A stretch of 64,000 nucleotides of DNA from Rhodobacterales bacterium (lineage in GTDB: Bacteria > Pseudomonadota > Alphaproteobacteria > Rhodobacterales > Rhodobacteraceae). The stretch is taken from positions 496,001-560,000 of the forward strand of contig PDRY01000012.1 in NCBI GenBank assembly GCA_002748265.1, in the 5' to 3' direction. Below are positions 38,569-47,867 of this stretch, piece by piece. Position numbers and translations under genes: made by a program. The notes beneath the pieces are model-generated. The model made no database searches. It was given only the letters and a program-made list of their open reading frames with translations, and had not been told where the DNA came from. Positions within the stretch are counted from its first letter, which is position 1; each line of letters starts with the position of its first letter.

Positions 38569-39078
38569 ATGATCATCCGTGACGCGACCCCCGCCGATGC
38601 CGCCGCCATCACTGCGCTGCACAATCACAATGTGCGCGAAAGCACTGCGCTCTGGACCGTGGAGGAGACCACCGAGGCGGACCGCGCGGCGTGGATCATC
38701 CAGCGGCAGGCTGCGGGCTTTGCCGTGCTCGTGGCGGATGCGCCCGGATTTACGGGCTATGCCAGTTACGGACCGTTCCGGGACAAGGACGGGTATGACC
38801 TGACGGTCGAAAACTCCGTCTATGTCACGCCCGAGGCGCAAGGACGCGGCATTGCCCGCGCCCTCATGGAAGCCCTGATCGAACATGCCCGCGAGCGCGG
38901 CTTCCACGCAATGATCGGCGCTGTCGAGAGCGCCAATGCCGGATCCCTGCACCTGCATCGCAGCCTCGGCTTTCAAACCGTCGGCCAGATGCCCCAGGTC
39001 GGACAGAAATTCGGACGCTGGCTGGACCTGACGCTGGTCCAGCTTACATTGGACGCGTCTTCCACACCGCCCGGCTAA
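38569..39078 (+). CDS. GNAT acetyltransferase, phosphinothricin acetyltransferase-like
   Basis: This 169-residue GNAT enzyme begins [20 protein letters not shown] and has the acetyl-CoA motif [17 protein letters not shown], followed by [23 protein letters not shown], close to the phosphinothricin/methionine-sulfone acetyltransferase group. Such enzymes acetylate amino acid analogues. The start at 38569 has AGGAG upstream. It lies right upstream of the ribosomal gene rpmC, in the place where rplP stands in the standard cluster. Confidence 0.85.
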   Translation: MIIRDATPADAAAITALHNHNVRESTALWTVEETTEADRAAWIIQRQAAGFAVLVADAPGFTGYASYGPFRDKDGYDLTVENSVYVTPEAQGRGIARALMEALIEHARERGFHAMIGAVESANAGSLHLHRSLGFQTVGQMPQVGQKFGRWLDLTLVQLTLDASSTPPG

Positions 39079-39085
39079 AAAACCC

Positions 39086-39114
39086 TTGCCAACTTGGCTT
39101 TCGGGGTCTATGCG
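39086..39114 (+). promoter_or_regulatory. candidate promoter for rpmC operon
   Basis: TTGCCA (39086-39091) and TATGCG (39109-39114) are 17 bases apart, beginning eight bases after the GNAT stop and about 85 bases before rpmC. The ribosomal genes here are cut off from the S10 promoter by the preceding non-ribosomal genes, so a local promoter is expected. Confidence 0.45.
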
Positions 39115-39197
39115 GGCCACTTCATCAGGAACCCACCGGGAATCAGGGTCACCTTGCATGGCGAGGGCTCTCCGGTGATGTGGAAAGGAAAAAGGCG

Positions 39198-39404
39198 ATG
39201 AACGCCCAAGACCTGCGGGGCAAAACCCCCGAAGAGCTGCGTGAGCAACTCACCCAACTGAAGAAAGAGGCCTTTAACCTGCGTTTCCAGCAGGCGTCCG
39301 GCCAACTTGAAAACACGGCTCGTATGCGCTCCGTGAAGCGCGAAGTTGCCCGTGTGAATACCATTCTGAACGAGAAAGCGGCTGCCGCCGCTCAGGAGGC
39401 CTGA
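39198..39404 (+). CDS. rpmC: 50S ribosomal protein L29
   Basis: L29 (68 residues) binds 23S rRNA near the peptide exit tunnel. [20 protein letters not shown] and the [18 protein letters not shown] block are diagnostic. The start at 39198 is the family start. It opens the first ribosomal block of the window; rplP, normally upstream, is missing locally. Confidence 0.97.
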   Translation: MNAQDLRGKTPEELREQLTQLKKEAFNLRFQQASGQLENTARMRSVKREVARVNTILNEKAAAAAQEA

Positions 39405-39407
39405 TCC

Positions 39408-39638
39408 ATGCCTAAGCGTATCCTTCAGGGCACCGTTGTCTCCAACCAGAATGCCCAGACCGTGACCGTCCTTGTCGAGCGTCGCTACAAGCACCCGCTG
39501 CTGCACAAGACCGTTAAGTCGACCAAGAAATACCGCGCCCACGACGAGAACGACACGTTCGCAGTTGGGGATATCGTGCGTATCCAGGAATGCGCTCCGC
39601 GTTCCAAAACCAAACGCTGGGAGGTGATTGCCTCCTAA
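39408..39638 (+). CDS. rpsQ: 30S ribosomal protein S17
   Basis: S17 (76 residues) is a primary 16S rRNA binder. [20 protein letters not shown] and the [19 protein letters not shown] block identify it. It starts three bases after rpmC and is co-transcribed. Confidence 0.97.
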   Translation: MPKRILQGTVVSNQNAQTVTVLVERRYKHPLLHKTVKSTKKYRAHDENDTFAVGDIVRIQECAPRSKTKRWEVIAS

Positions 39639-39716
39639 GGCAGCCACATTCTGGTTTGAGCGAAACCCTGGGGCATCCAACTGCGAAAGCGGGCCCCACA
39701 GGTCGGGAGAAACCCC

Positions 39717-40085
39717 ATGATCCAGATGCAGACCAATCTGGATGTCGCTGACAACTCCGGTGCTCGCCGGGTTCAGTGCATCAAGGTCCTCGGCGGCTCG
39801 CACCGCCGTTACGCATCCGTGGGCGACATCATTGTGGTGTCGGTCAAGGAAGCGATCCCGCGCGGCCGCGTGAAGAAAGGTGACGTCCGTAAGGCCGTCG
39901 TCGTGCGCACCGCCAAGGAAGTCCGCCGTGAAGACGGCACCGCCATCCGCTTCGACAAGAACGCGGCTGTGATCCTCAACAACAACAACGAGCCGGTCGG
40001 CACCCGTATCTTCGGGCCGGTGGTTCGTGAGCTGCGCGCGAAGAACTTCATGAAGATCATCTCGCTCGCTCCGGAGGTGCTGTAA
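39717..40085 (+). CDS. rplN: 50S ribosomal protein L14
   Basis: L14 (122 residues) sits at the subunit interface. [19 protein letters not shown] and [13 protein letters not shown] are typical. A 78-base gap from rpsQ is the largest in this block. Its stop overlaps the rplX start by one base (TAATG). Confidence 0.98.
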   Translation: MIQMQTNLDVADNSGARRVQCIKVLGGSHRRYASVGDIIVVSVKEAIPRGRVKKGDVRKAVVVRTAKEVRREDGTAIRFDKNAAVILNNNNEPVGTRIFGPVVRELRAKNFMKIISLAPEVL

Positions 40086-40390
40086 TGGCTGCTAAACTCC
40101 GTAAAGGTGACAAGGTCATCGTCCTGACCGGCAAGGACAAGGGCAAGACCGGCGAGATCGAAAGCGTCGATCCGAAGTCCGGCAAAGCCATTGTCGGCGG
40201 GATCAACATGGCCATCCGCCACACCCGCCAAAGCCAGACCACCCAGGGCGGCCGTCATCCCAAAGCGATGCCGATCGAACTGTCCAACCTGGCCATCGTC
40301 GATGCCAACGGCAAAGCGACCCGCGTCGGCTTCCGCATGGAAGGTGACCAGAAGGTCCGCTTCGCCAAAACCACGGGGGACGTGATCTAA
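40085..40390 (+). CDS. rplX: 50S ribosomal protein L24
   Basis: L24 (101 residues) starts 50S assembly. The KOW motif is in [20 protein letters not shown]. Overlaps of one base on both sides (TAATG) couple it to rplN and rplE. Confidence 0.98.
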   Translation: MAAKLRKGDKVIVLTGKDKGKTGEIESVDPKSGKAIVGGINMAIRHTRQSQTTQGGRHPKAMPIELSNLAIVDANGKATRVGFRMEGDQKVRFAKTTGDVI

Positions 40391-40953
40391 TGCTGGACAA
40401 AGCAAGCTACACCCCGCGGCTCAAGACGCTCTACCGCGAAGAGATCAAGGCCAAGCTGAAAGAAGAATTCGGCTACAAGAACGCCATGATGATCCCGGGT
40501 CTGGACAAGATCGTCCTGAACATCGGCGCCGGCGCTGAATCCGTGAAGGACAGCAAGAAAGCCACCCGCGCCGCCGAAGATCTGACCGCAATCGCCGGTC
40601 AGAAGGCCATGGTCACCCGCGCCAAGAAGTCCATCGCTGGCTTCCGCGTGCGTGAAGACATGCCGCTCGGCGCAAAGGTGACCCTGCGCGGTGACCGGAT
40701 GTATGAATTCCTCGATCGCCTGATCACCATTGCCATGCCCCGCATCCGCGACTTCCGCGGCGTGTCCGGCAAGAGCTTTGACGGTCGTGGCAACTACGCC
40801 ATGGGCATCAAGGAACACATCGTCTTTCCCGAAATCAACTTCGACCAAGTGGACGAAGTGTGGGGCATTGACGTCGTGATCTGCACCAACGCGAAGACCG
40901 ACGCAGAGGCGAAAGCCCTGCTGACGCACTTCAACATGCCGTTCAACAGCTAA
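40390..40953 (+). CDS. rplE: 50S ribosomal protein L5
   Basis: L5 (187 residues) binds 5S r[41 protein letters not shown] and the [18 protein letters not shown] end are diagnostic. Confidence 0.98.
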   Translation: MLDKASYTPRLKTLYREEIKAKLKEEFGYKNAMMIPGLDKIVLNIGAGAESVKDSKKATRAAEDLTAIAGQKAMVTRAKKSIAGFRVREDMPLGAKVTLRGDRMYEFLDRLITIAMPRIRDFRGVSGKSFDGRGNYAMGIKEHIVFPEINFDQVDEVWGIDVVICTNAKTDAEAKALLTHFNMPFNS

Positions 40954-40965
40954 GGGATTCGAGAA

Positions 40966-41271
40966 ATGGCGAAGAAATCCATGATCGAACGCGAAAAGAA
41001 GCGGGAACGGCTGGTTGCGAAATACGCCGCCAAGCGCGCCGCTCTGAAAGAGATCGCGAACGATGAATCGAAGCCGATGGAAGAGCGCTTCAAGGCCCGC
41101 CTCAAGCTGGCCAAGCTGCCGCGCAACTCCGCGCCGTCGCGTCTTCACAACCGTTGTCAGCTGACCGGGCGTCCTCACGCTTATTACCGGAAGCTGAAAG
41201 TCAGCCGTATCATGCTGCGGGAAATGGGCCAGCAGGGCCAAATCCCCGGCCTGGTCAAATCGAGCTGGTAA
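40966..41271 (+). CDS. rpsN: 30S ribosomal protein S14
   Basis: S14 (101 residues) is the long, zinc-independent form: only one Cys remains in [20 protein letters not shown]. It helps build the head of the 30S subunit. Twelve bases separate it from rplE. Confidence 0.98.
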   Translation: MAKKSMIEREKKRERLVAKYAAKRAALKEIANDESKPMEERFKARLKLAKLPRNSAPSRLHNRCQLTGRPHAYYRKLKVSRIMLREMGQQGQIPGLVKSSW

Positions 41272-41283
41272 GGAGGTCAGACT

Positions 41284-41676
41284 ATGAACGATCCTATCGG
41301 TGATATGCTGACCCGTATCCGTAACGCTCAGATGCGTGGCAAATCCTCCGTGGAAACGCCCGCCTCCAAGCTGCGCGGCTGGGTTCTGGATGTGCTGGCC
41401 GACGAAGGCTACATCCGCGGCTACGAAAAGTGCGATGGCAAGGACGGTCACCCCGCCCTGCGCATCGAGCTGAAATACTACGAAGGCGCTCCCGTCATTC
41501 GCGAACTCAAGCGGGTCTCCAAGCCCGGCCGTCGCGTCTACATGGGCGTCAATGACATCCCGCAGGTCCGTCAGGGTCTGGGCGTGTCGATTGTCTCCAC
41601 CTCCAAAGGTGTGATGTCGGATGCAAATGCACGTGCGGCCAATATTGGCGGCGAAGTGCTTTGCACGATCTTCTAA
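41284..41676 (+). CDS. rpsH: 30S ribosomal protein S8
   Basis: S8 (130 residues) binds 16S rRNA and, in E. coli, represses its own operon. [15 protein letters not shown] and the [14 protein letters not shown] end are diagnostic. A strong GGAGG precedes the start. Confidence 0.98.
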   Translation: MNDPIGDMLTRIRNAQMRGKSSVETPASKLRGWVLDVLADEGYIRGYEKCDGKDGHPALRIELKYYEGAPVIRELKRVSKPGRRVYMGVNDIPQVRQGLGVSIVSTSKGVMSDANARAANIGGEVLCTIF

Positions 41677-41688
41677 GGAGGCCCGGAA

Positions 41689-42222
41689 ATGTCTCGTATT
41701 GGTAAAAAACCGGTCGAGCTTCCCTCGGGTGTCGAGGCGAAGATCAGCGGCCAGCAGATCGAAGTGAAGGGCCCGAAAGGCACCCTGAGCTTCACCGCGA
41801 CCGACGATGTCACCCTGTCCGTCGAAGACGGCTCCGTGAAGGTTGAACCGCGCGGCAAGTCCAAGCGCGCGCGCCAGCAGTGGGGCATGTCCCGCACGAT
41901 GGTGGCCAACATGGTGACCGGCGTGACCGACGGCTTCAAAAAAGAGCTGGAGATCAACGGTGTGGGTTACCGGGCTCAGATGCAGGGCAACACCCTGAAG
42001 CTGAACCTGGGCTATTCTCATGACGTCAACTTCGAAGTACCCCAGGGCGTGACCGTGACGGCTCCCAAGCCGACCGTGATCATCATTGAGGGCGCGGATC
42101 CGCAGCTTGTGGGTCAGGTTGCGGCGAACATCCGCGAATGGCGCAAGCCCGAGCCCTACAAGGGCAAAGGCATCAAGTATGTCGATGAATATATCTTCCG
42201 CAAGGAAGGTAAGAAGAAGTAA
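41689..42222 (+). CDS. rplF: 50S ribosomal protein L6
   Basis: L6 (177 residues) shows the paired L6 domains: [20 protein letters not shown] and the C-terminal [21 protein letters not shown] lies upstream of the start. Confidence 0.98.
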   Translation: MSRIGKKPVELPSGVEAKISGQQIEVKGPKGTLSFTATDDVTLSVEDGSVKVEPRGKSKRARQQWGMSRTMVANMVTGVTDGFKKELEINGVGYRAQMQGNTLKLNLGYSHDVNFEVPQGVTVTAPKPTVIIIEGADPQLVGQVAANIREWRKPEPYKGKGIKYVDEYIFRKEGKKK

Positions 42223-42234
42223 GGGCACACAGAT

Positions 42235-42594
42235 ATGGCTAACAATAAGAGAACTCTGTTCCTTAAGCGCCGTCTGCGCGTCCGGAACAAGCTTCGCAAG
42301 GTGAATGCCGGTCGCGTGCGGCTGTCGGTTCACCGCTCCAACAAGAACATCTCGGTTCAGCTGATCGACGATGTGGCGGGCCGTACCCTGGCCGCCGCCT
42401 CCTCGCTCGAGAAGGATCTGGGTGTCGTGGGCAAGAACAACATCGACGCCGCCAAGAAGGTGGGTGCCGCGATCGCAGAGCGCGCGAAAGCCGCTGGCGT
42501 GACCGAAGCTTACTTCGATCGTGGTGGCTTCCTGTATCACGGCAAGGTGAAGGCTCTGGCCGACGCTGCTCGTGAAGCTGGCCTGAAACTGTAA
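42235..42594 (+). CDS. rplR: 50S ribosomal protein L18
   Basis: L18 (119 residues) binds 5S r[23 protein letters not shown] and the [20 protein letters not shown] end match the family. Confidence 0.98.
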   Translation: MANNKRTLFLKRRLRVRNKLRKVNAGRVRLSVHRSNKNISVQLIDDVAGRTLAAASSLEKDLGVVGKNNIDAAKKVGAAIAERAKAAGVTEAYFDRGGFLYHGKVKALADAAREAGLKL

Positions 42595-42606
42595 GGAGAC
42601 GCGCAA

Positions 42607-43182
42607 ATGGCACGTGAACCGCAAAAGGGGAACCGTCGCGAACGCGAAGAGGCTCCTGAATTCGCCGATCGCCTTGTCGCGATCAACCGGGTGTCCAAGA
42701 CCGTGAAGGGTGGTAAGCGTTTTGGCTTTGCCGCGCTCGTGGTCGTGGGCGATCAGAAGGGCCGTGTTGGCTTTGGCAAAGGTAAGGCCAAGGAGGTCCC
42801 CGAGGCCATCCGCAAAGCCACCGAATCCGCCAAGCGCAACATGATCCGTGTTCCGCTCCGCGAAGGCCGGACGCTGCACCACGACATGTCGGGCCGTCAC
42901 GGCGCCGGCAAGGTGGTCATGCGCACCGCCCCGCAGGGTACCGGTATCATTGCCGGTGGTCCGATGCGCGCCGTGTTCGAGATGCTGGGCATCCAGGACG
43001 TCGTCGCGAAATCGATCGGCTCGCAGAACCCGTACAACATGATCCGCGCCACCCTGAACGGCCTGCAGAATGAGCAGTCCCCGCGTCAGGTGGCTCAGCG
43101 TCGCGGCAAGAAGGTCGCGGACATCCTGCCCAAGACCGACGCACCCGTGGCGGAAGCCCCGGCTGAAGCGGCCGAAGCGTAA
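42607..43182 (+). CDS. rpsE: 30S ribosomal protein S5
   Basis: S5 (191 residues) acts in decoding fidelity. The double-stranded RNA-binding-like part has [20 protein letters not shown] and GHGAGKV-type contact sequence; the C-terminal tail is Ala/Glu/Pro-rich, as usual in alphaproteobacteria. Confidence 0.98.
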   Translation: MAREPQKGNRREREEAPEFADRLVAINRVSKTVKGGKRFGFAALVVVGDQKGRVGFGKGKAKEVPEAIRKATESAKRNMIRVPLREGRTLHHDMSGRHGAGKVVMRTAPQGTGIIAGGPMRAVFEMLGIQDVVAKSIGSQNPYNMIRATLNGLQNEQSPRQVAQRRGKKVADILPKTDAPVAEAPAEAAEA

Positions 43183-43194
43183 GGAGACTGAGCA

Positions 43195-43383
43195 ATGGCA
43201 AAGACCATCGTCGTCAAGCAGATCGGTTCCCCGATCCGCCGCCCGGCCAAACAGCGTCAGACGCTGATCGGCCTCGGCCTCAACAAAATGCACCGCACCC
43301 GTGAGCTGGAAGACACCCCTTCCGTGCGCGGCATGGTGGAATCGATCCCGCACCTGGTCGAGATCGTCGAAGAAAAAGGCTAA
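43195..43383 (+). CDS. rpmD: 50S ribosomal protein L30
   Basis: L30 (62 residues) is recognised by [19 protein letters not shown] and [15 protein letters not shown]. It is the last gene of the first ribosomal block: a strong terminator follows at once, instead of the usual rplO. Confidence 0.97.
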   Translation: MAKTIVVKQIGSPIRRPAKQRQTLIGLGLNKMHRTRELEDTPSVRGMVESIPHLVEIVEEKG

Positions 43384-43407
43384 GCATCCCTGCTAAGCCA
43401 GATTATG

Positions 43408-43439
43408 CCGCCCCGCTCTTCATTGAGCGGGGCGGTTTT
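43408..43439 (+). terminator. intrinsic terminator after rpmD
   Basis: A perfect 11-bp stem CCGCCCCGCTC/GAGCGGGGCGG with a six-base loop is followed by TTTTCGTTTG. It ends transcription of the first ribosomal block. Confidence 0.92.
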
Positions 43440-43490
43440 CGTTTGTGATCCCCCGCCCCGGCGCGGGCTCAACATGCCGACACAAAAAAC

Positions 43491-43520
43491 AAAGGGCCGA
43501 AGTTTTCACTTCGGCCCTTT
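43491..43520 (-). terminator. terminator of the Hint-domain gene
   Basis: AAAGGGCCGAAG and CTTCGGCCCTTT form a perfect 12-bp stem with a six-base loop, 25 bases after the Hint gene stop on the minus strand. A T-rich tail follows on that strand. Confidence 0.85.
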
Positions 43521-43545
43521 CATTCCGTCGGTTTCCCGCAGGTTA

Positions 43546-44781
43546 TCAGGAGACCAGCGGCTTTTGGTTTTGCTGGTGACGCATCGCCAAACGGCGGGCC
43601 ATACGGCCGGTGGCCAAATGACGTGCGGCAATCGCCTCTTCATGGGCATCGCGCAGCTCGGGGAAGAGCGCAAAAATCTCTTCGCGGGCTTCACGTCCGA
43701 CCCCTTTGAGCGCCTCATCGCCGGTGTAGAGCGATTCCGTCTCCGCACCTTCCGAGAAGATGATCTGGTGGTCGTCGAACAGGATGTGCACGTAGGTCAC
43801 TTCGTTCAACTCCTCCGCGACATCGATCCCCTCCAGCATCAAAAGCTGTTTCGCCGCGACCAACACCTCGTCCGTCCCAAACATGCGCTGTGCAATACGC
43901 GAGCGCACCAGAACGCGGTGCTGAGGCGAAATCAGAAGATCGGCAGCCGGGATATTGTCGCCAAGCGCACCGGCACGGACGCGAATCGGGCGCAGCTTGC
44001 TGCCTTCAGCCATCCGCGCGCCCGCCACATGGTGCGACCCGACCCAACGGACTTCCTGGAAGCCGTTGTCGCGAGTCTTCACCAGATCACCCGACCGGAT
44101 CGCGCCCGCGGCCTTAAGCCCGTCAGCGGTTTCGATCATCACCGTATCGGCAAAGCATGGGCCGGAAGGGGGATACCATGCCTCAGGATTGGTGCCGATA
44201 TCATAGAGGAAGCCGTTGCTATCGCTGGAGCCGACATATTCCACACTCACGGACGAGATCCCGTTGGGGTCATTGATCGTGATGTAGCCGATTTCGTTTG
44301 CCTGCAACGCGCCGCCGCTCACCACGGCGGTGGACCGGCCACGTATCGTTGTCAGCCCACCGTCTCCGCTTCCGGTGTAGTCACCGTCTGCGTTGTTGGT
44401 CAGGGTGATGCGAGGGTCGTTCAATAGATCGACCTTTTCACCGTTAATGTACACGTACATGACCTCGGTTCCGCTGGCGAGCGAGTTGCTGAGATCCGTG
44501 AAGGCGATCTGCACGTCGGTCACATACGCGGGTTCACCTGTTTGGGTGGTGTAGTTGTGCGTGTAAGTTTCAGACGAGTTTCCGCTCGCCCCCAGCCACC
44601 AGGCATAGTTGCCATTTGGGGAATTGAAGCCTGCGTCGTAGTTAAACCCGGTCGTATTGTCGATGCTTCCATCCGAACTGGTGGTCGTCGACAGATACGA
44701 ATATCCGTCCGCGGTCGTGAATCCTTGAGTCAGCCGTACAGCGTTAAACACAGCAGATTCAAGCTGGGAGTCATATGCCAT
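43546..44781 (-). CDS. Hint-domain (hedgehog/intein-type) protein
   Basis: The 411-residue protein has an N-terminal region of about 215 residues rich in Gly, Ser, Thr and Asn, resembling an extracellular beta-rich part. A Hint domain starts with Cys in PCFADTVMIETADGL and continues AGAIRSGDLVKTRDNGFQEVRWVGSHHV, then LLISPQHRVLV and AKQLLMLEGI. Roseobacters carry many such proteins, usually exported and possibly self-processing at the Cys. No signal peptide is visible. The start at 44781 has AAGGAG six bases upstream. It sits on the opposite strand between rpmD and rplO. Confidence 0.85.
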   Translation of the reverse strand: MAYDSQLESAVFNAVRLTQGFTTADGYSYLSTTTSSDGSIDNTTGFNYDAGFNSPNGNYAWWLGASGNSSETYTHNYTTQTGEPAYVTDVQIAFTDLSNSLASGTEVMYVYINGEKVDLLNDPRITLTNNADGDYTGSGDGGLTTIRGRSTAVVSGGALQANEIGYITINDPNGISSVSVEYVGSSDSNGFLYDIGTNPEAWYPPSGPCFADTVMIETADGLKAAGAIRSGDLVKTRDNGFQEVRWVGSHHVAGARMAEGSKLRPIRVRAGALGDNIPAADLLISPQHRVLVRSRIAQRMFGTDEVLVAAKQLLMLEGIDVAEELNEVTYVHILFDDHQIIFSEGAETESLYTGDEALKGVGREAREEIFALFPELRDAHEEAIAARHLATGRMARRLAMRHQQNQKPLVS

Positions 44782-44792
44782 TACTATCTCCT

Positions 44793-44808
44793 TGAGTGCG
44801 TACACTCA
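44793..44808. promoter_or_regulatory. palindrome upstream of the Hint gene
   Basis: TGAGTG and CACTCA flank CGTA. It ends just before the AAGGAG ribosome binding site of the Hint gene on the minus strand, so it may be an operator or an mRNA hairpin limiting translation. Confidence 0.45.
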
Positions 44809-44920
44809 TCAAGACAAGGCACCAATGTCTGAAAAATGCGGCCAAGCTCCGCGGAGCGGGGACCCTACTGAACATATACAGACACCAAGTAGCCAGTGAA
44901 GGTTTCTCAGATATCGAAGA

Positions 44921-44933
44921 ATCACTATGTGAT
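44921..44933. promoter_or_regulatory. palindrome ATCACTATGTGAT
   Basis: A five-base inverted repeat with a three-base centre in the divergent control region of the Hint gene and rplO. It is a possible operator; the protein that would bind it is unknown. Confidence 0.35.
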
Positions 44934-44974
44934 CCTGTGCACTGGATAATCTGCTCACACCGCCAATGTCAAGA

Positions 44975-45044
44975 TTTTGGCGCATTTCGCAGCTTTTCGG
45001 CCCATTTTTCGACGTTTTCGGCGGTTTTTCGCTTTATGCCGTTT
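44975..45044. other. phased T tracts, predicted curved DNA
   Basis: Seven or eight runs of three to five Ts are centred near 44976, 44986, 44995, 45007, 45016, 45027, 45034 and 45043. The steps are mostly 9.5-11.5 bases, close to one DNA turn. Such phasing bends DNA and is often found upstream of strong promoters. It ends about 50 bases before the rplO promoter candidate. Confidence 0.55.
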
Positions 45045-45095
45045 CTGGAGTCTTCCCAATCCGTTCGGGCTTGCCCCACCGTTGGCGGACATCGC

Positions 45096-45124
45096 TTGCA
45101 TTGACCAAGGCGGATCGTTATGGA
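45096..45124 (+). promoter_or_regulatory. candidate promoter for rplO-secY-adk
   Basis: TTGCAT (45096-45101) and TATGGA (45119-45124) are separated by 17 bases, about 100 bases before rplO. The pair closely matches the rimP promoter. A local promoter is needed because a terminator and an opposite gene separate rplO from rpmD. Confidence 0.6.
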
Positions 45125-45130
45125 CGCCCG

Positions 45131-45149
45131 ATGTGGGAGACCCCCACAT
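45131..45149 (+). promoter_or_regulatory. rplO leader hairpin
   Basis: ATGTGGG pairs with CCCACAT around a five-base loop, just downstream of the promoter candidate, followed by an AT-rich stretch. A further CCCTCT/AGAGGG stem follows before the ribosome binding site. Function in autoregulation is possible but not shown. Confidence 0.4.
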
Positions 45150-45221
45150 ATTTATCTTAACGCAAGCCGTGTCCCCTCTATTTGCGCTTCGCAGAGGGTC
45201 GTCCGGCAAAGGAGAAGCGAC

Positions 45222-45698
45222 ATGAAACTGAATGAACTCCGGGACAACCCCGGCGCCGCCAAGAAACGTATGCGTGTGGGCCGTGGCCCCGGCTCCGGCA
45301 AAGGTAAGACCGGTGGCCGTGGTATCAAAGGTCAAAAGTCCCGTTCGGGTGTGGCCATCAACGGCTACGAAGGCGGCCAGATGCCGATCTACCAGCGTCT
45401 GCCCAAGCGCGGCTTCAACAAGCCGAACCGCAAGGTCTACGCTGTCGTGAACCTCGGCCTGATCCAGAAATTCATCGACGCCGGCAAGCTGGACGCCGCC
45501 AACATCACCGAAGAGACGCTCATCGAGAGCGGCCTGGTGACCCGGTCGCGTCTGCGCGACGGCGTGCGCGTCCTGGGCAAGGGCGAGCTGACCGCGAAAG
45601 CCACCATCACCGTGACCGGCGCCTCCAAGGGTGCGGTCGAGGCGGTGGAGAAGGCTGGCGGTAAACTCACCGTCACCGCCCCGGCTGCGGCTGAGTAA
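45222..45698 (+). CDS. rplO: 50S ribosomal protein L15
   Basis: L15 (158 residues) is a late 50S assembly protein. [20 protein letters not shown] and the Gly/Lys-rich [17 protein letters not shown] are diagnostic. GGAGAAG precedes the ATG. It opens the second ribosomal block with secY and adk. Confidence 0.98.
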   Translation: MKLNELRDNPGAAKKRMRVGRGPGSGKGKTGGRGIKGQKSRSGVAINGYEGGQMPIYQRLPKRGFNKPNRKVYAVVNLGLIQKFIDAGKLDAANITEETLIESGLVTRSRLRDGVRVLGKGELTAKATITVTGASKGAVEAVEKAGGKLTVTAPAAAE

Positions 45699-45750
45699 CA
45701 GGTTGTCGGCGGGTCTTTGCCCGCTTAGATACCTGTCATGTTTCCAATGC

Positions 45751-45781
45751 GCGCCGCCGGCCGGAAACGGTTCGGCGGCGC
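45751..45781 (+). other. hairpin in the rplO-secY gap
   Basis: GCGCCGCCG pairs with CGGCGGCGC over nine bases around a 13-base loop, 25 bases before secY. A weaker GCGGG/CCCGC stem lies at 45709-45724. No T run follows, so it is probably an mRNA structure between coupled genes. Confidence 0.4.
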
Positions 45782-45805
45782 CTGCATGAGAAGAGAAGGG
45801 CCCAC

Positions 45806-47179
45806 ATGGCATCCGCAGCAGAACAGATGGCCTCCAATCTGAGCTGGAGCACTCTCGGCAAAGCGACCGAACTGCGTCAGCGAATCTTCTTCACCATCCT
45901 TCTTCTGGTGGTCTACCGCATCGGCACGTTCATCCCCGTTCCGGGGATCGACGGTCAGGCCTTGCGCGACTTCATGGAAGGCGCGGCCAGCGGGATCGGG
46001 GGCATCTTGTCGATGTTCACCGGCGGCGCGCTGTCGCGGATGGGGGTCTTTGCTCTGGGCATCATGCCTTACATCTCGGCCTCGATCATCGTGCAGCTCC
46101 TCGGCTCCATGTGGGAGCCGCTCAAGCAGCTCAAGAAGGAGGGCGAGCAGGGGCGCAAGAAGATCAACCAATACACCCGCTACGGCACCGTCGCTCTGGC
46201 GACGTTCCAGGCCTATGGGCTTGCCGTCAGCCTCGAAGCCGGGAGCCTCGCCTCTGATCCGGGCATGTTCTTCCGCGCCGCCTGCGTCATCACGCTGGTC
46301 GGGGGCACCATGTTCCTGATGTGGCTGGGTGAACAGATCACCGCGCGCGGGATCGGTAACGGCATCTCGCTGATCATCTTCGTCGGCATCATCGCGGAAA
46401 TCCCCGCCGCTCTCGCCCAGTTCCTGAGCCAGGGCCGGTCCGGCGCGGTCAGCCCCGGCGTGATCGTGGGCGTCTTTGCCATGGTCATCGCGGCGCTTGC
46501 CTTTGTCGTGTTCATGGAGCGGGCCCTGCGCAAGGTGCACATCCAGTACCCGCGCCGCCAGGTCGGCATGAAGGTCTATGACGGCGGCTCCTCGCACCTG
46601 CCGATCAAGGTGAACCCGGCGGGCGTGATCCCGGCGATCTTCGCCTCTGCCCTGCTGCTGCTGCCGACCACGCTGTCCACCTTCTCGGGCGGGCAGACGG
46701 GGCCGGTCATGTCCACCATCCTGGCCTATTTCGGGCCCGGCCAACCGCTGTACCTGCTGTTCTTCACGGCGATGATCGTGTTCTTCACGTTCTTCTACAC
46801 CAAGGAAGTCGCGTTCAAAGTCGATGACGTGGCCGACAACCTGAAGAACCAGAACGGCTTCGTCCCCGGCGTGCGCCCCGGCAAGCGGACCGCGGAATAT
46901 CTGGACTATGTTGTGACCCGCCTGCTGGTGCTGGGCTCCGCATATCTGGCCTTTGTCTGCCTCCTCCCGGAGATCATGCGTTCGCAGCTTTCCATTCCTT
47001 TCTATTTCGGGGGCACTTCCATTCTGATTATTGTTTCCGTAGGGATGGATACGATCCAACAGGTGCAGTCGCATCTGCTTGCCCATCAGTATGAAGGGCT
47101 GATCGAGAAATCCCAGCTGCGCGGTCGCAGCAAAGCTGGGGCCGGAAAGAAACGCAGGAAGGGACCCGCGCGCAAATGA
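45806..47179 (+). CDS. secY: preprotein translocase subunit SecY
   Basis: SecY is the pore of the Sec machinery in the inner membrane. The 457 residues show the expected ten hydrophobic helices, the plug-region [27 protein letters not shown] and the C-terminal [19 protein letters not shown]. The basic C-terminal tail overlaps the adk start by four bases. Confidence 0.98.
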   Translation: MASAAEQMASNLSWSTLGKATELRQRIFFTILLLVVYRIGTFIPVPGIDGQALRDFMEGAASGIGGILSMFTGGALSRMGVFALGIMPYISASIIVQLLGSMWEPLKQLKKEGEQGRKKINQYTRYGTVALATFQAYGLAVSLEAGSLASDPGMFFRAACVITLVGGTMFLMWLGEQITARGIGNGISLIIFVGIIAEIPAALAQFLSQGRSGAVSPGVIVGVFAMVIAALAFVVFMERALRKVHIQYPRRQVGMKVYDGGSSHLPIKVNPAGVIPAIFASALLLLPTTLSTFSGGQTGPVMSTILAYFGPGQPLYLLFFTAMIVFFTFFYTKEVAFKVDDVADNLKNQNGFVPGVRPGKRTAEYLDYVVTRLLVLGSAYLAFVCLLPEIMRSQLSIPFYFGGTSILIIVSVGMDTIQQVQSHLLAHQYEGLIEKSQLRGRSKAGAGKKRRKGPARK

Positions 47180-47757
47180 ATATTATCCTTCTCGGACCGC
47201 CCGGAGCAGGCAAAGGCACTCAGGCCCGCCGGCTCGTTGAGACCCGCAAGATGATGCAGCTGTCCACCGGCGACATGCTGCGAGAGGCTCAATCCAGCGG
47301 CTCCGAGATGGGCAAGCGCGTGGCCGATGTGATCGCTCGCGGTGAACTGGTCACCGATGAGATCGTCATCGGCCTGATCCGCGAGAAGCTCGAAGGCGAG
47401 CGTCCTGAGGGCGGCTTCATCTTCGACGGCTTCCCCCGCACGCTGGCCCAGGCGGATGCTCTGGGCGAACTGCTTGGCGAAGAAGGCATGACGCTCGACA
47501 CCGTGGTCGAAATGCGCGTGGATGACGATGTGCTGGTCGAGCGGGTTGAAAACCGCGCCCGCGAAGCCGCCGCCGCCGGAGAGCCGGTGCGCCCCGACGA
47601 CAATGCGGAAAGCCTGCGCACGCGGCTGATGGCCTATTACAAACAAACCTCGCCGCTGATCGGCTACTACCACGCCAAGGGTAAGCTCCAGTCCATCAAC
47701 GGCCTGGGCCAGATCGACGAGGTTGCCGAGCGGCTCAGCGGCGCGCTCGACGGTTAA
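47176..47757 (+). CDS. adk: adenylate kinase
   Basis: Adk interconverts AMP, ADP and ATP. The 193 residues have the P-loop [34 protein letters not shown] and a short LID without zinc cysteines, which explains the small size. Translationally coupled to secY. A terminator follows; in the standard order rpsM would come next. Confidence 0.98.
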   Translation: MNIILLGPPGAGKGTQARRLVETRKMMQLSTGDMLREAQSSGSEMGKRVADVIARGELVTDEIVIGLIREKLEGERPEGGFIFDGFPRTLAQADALGELLGEEGMTLDTVVEMRVDDDVLVERVENRAREAAAAGEPVRPDDNAESLRTRLMAYYKQTSPLIGYYHAKGKLQSINGLGQIDEVAERLSGALDG

Positions 47758-47803
47758 GGCGCCCGAGCTCTACAAAGCACCAAAGGCTGAGTGCCAACCA
47801 TAA

Positions 47804-47842
47804 AAAGCGCGCGGGGTCAGACGATCCCGCGCGCTTTCTCTT
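47804..47842. terminator. bidirectional terminator between adk and betA
   Basis: AAAGCGCGCGGG pairs with CCCGCGCGCTTT over 12 bp around a ten-base loop, followed by a pyrimidine-rich tail. It separates the convergent adk and betA genes. Confidence 0.88.
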
Positions 47843-47867
47843 TTCCGATTGGATGGACCGCCCTGCC

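Larger units (their letters stand above)
44782..45221. other. 440-bp region between the Hint gene and rplO
   Basis: No gene is supported. The region holds, from left to right, a palindrome TGAGTG-CGTA-CACTCA (44793-44808) against the Hint gene ribosome binding site; a second palindrome ATCAC-TAT-GTGAT (44921-44933); a run of T tracts spaced about ten bases apart (44975-45044); an rplO promoter candidate (45096-45124); and a leader hairpin (45131-45149). Confidence 0.6.

Noticed and set aside
40387-43353. Very long open frame antisense to the ribosomal block
   Set aside because: It runs opposite nine certain ribosomal genes. In high-GC DNA the antisense frame stays open by codon bias; no family motif or ribosome binding site supports it.
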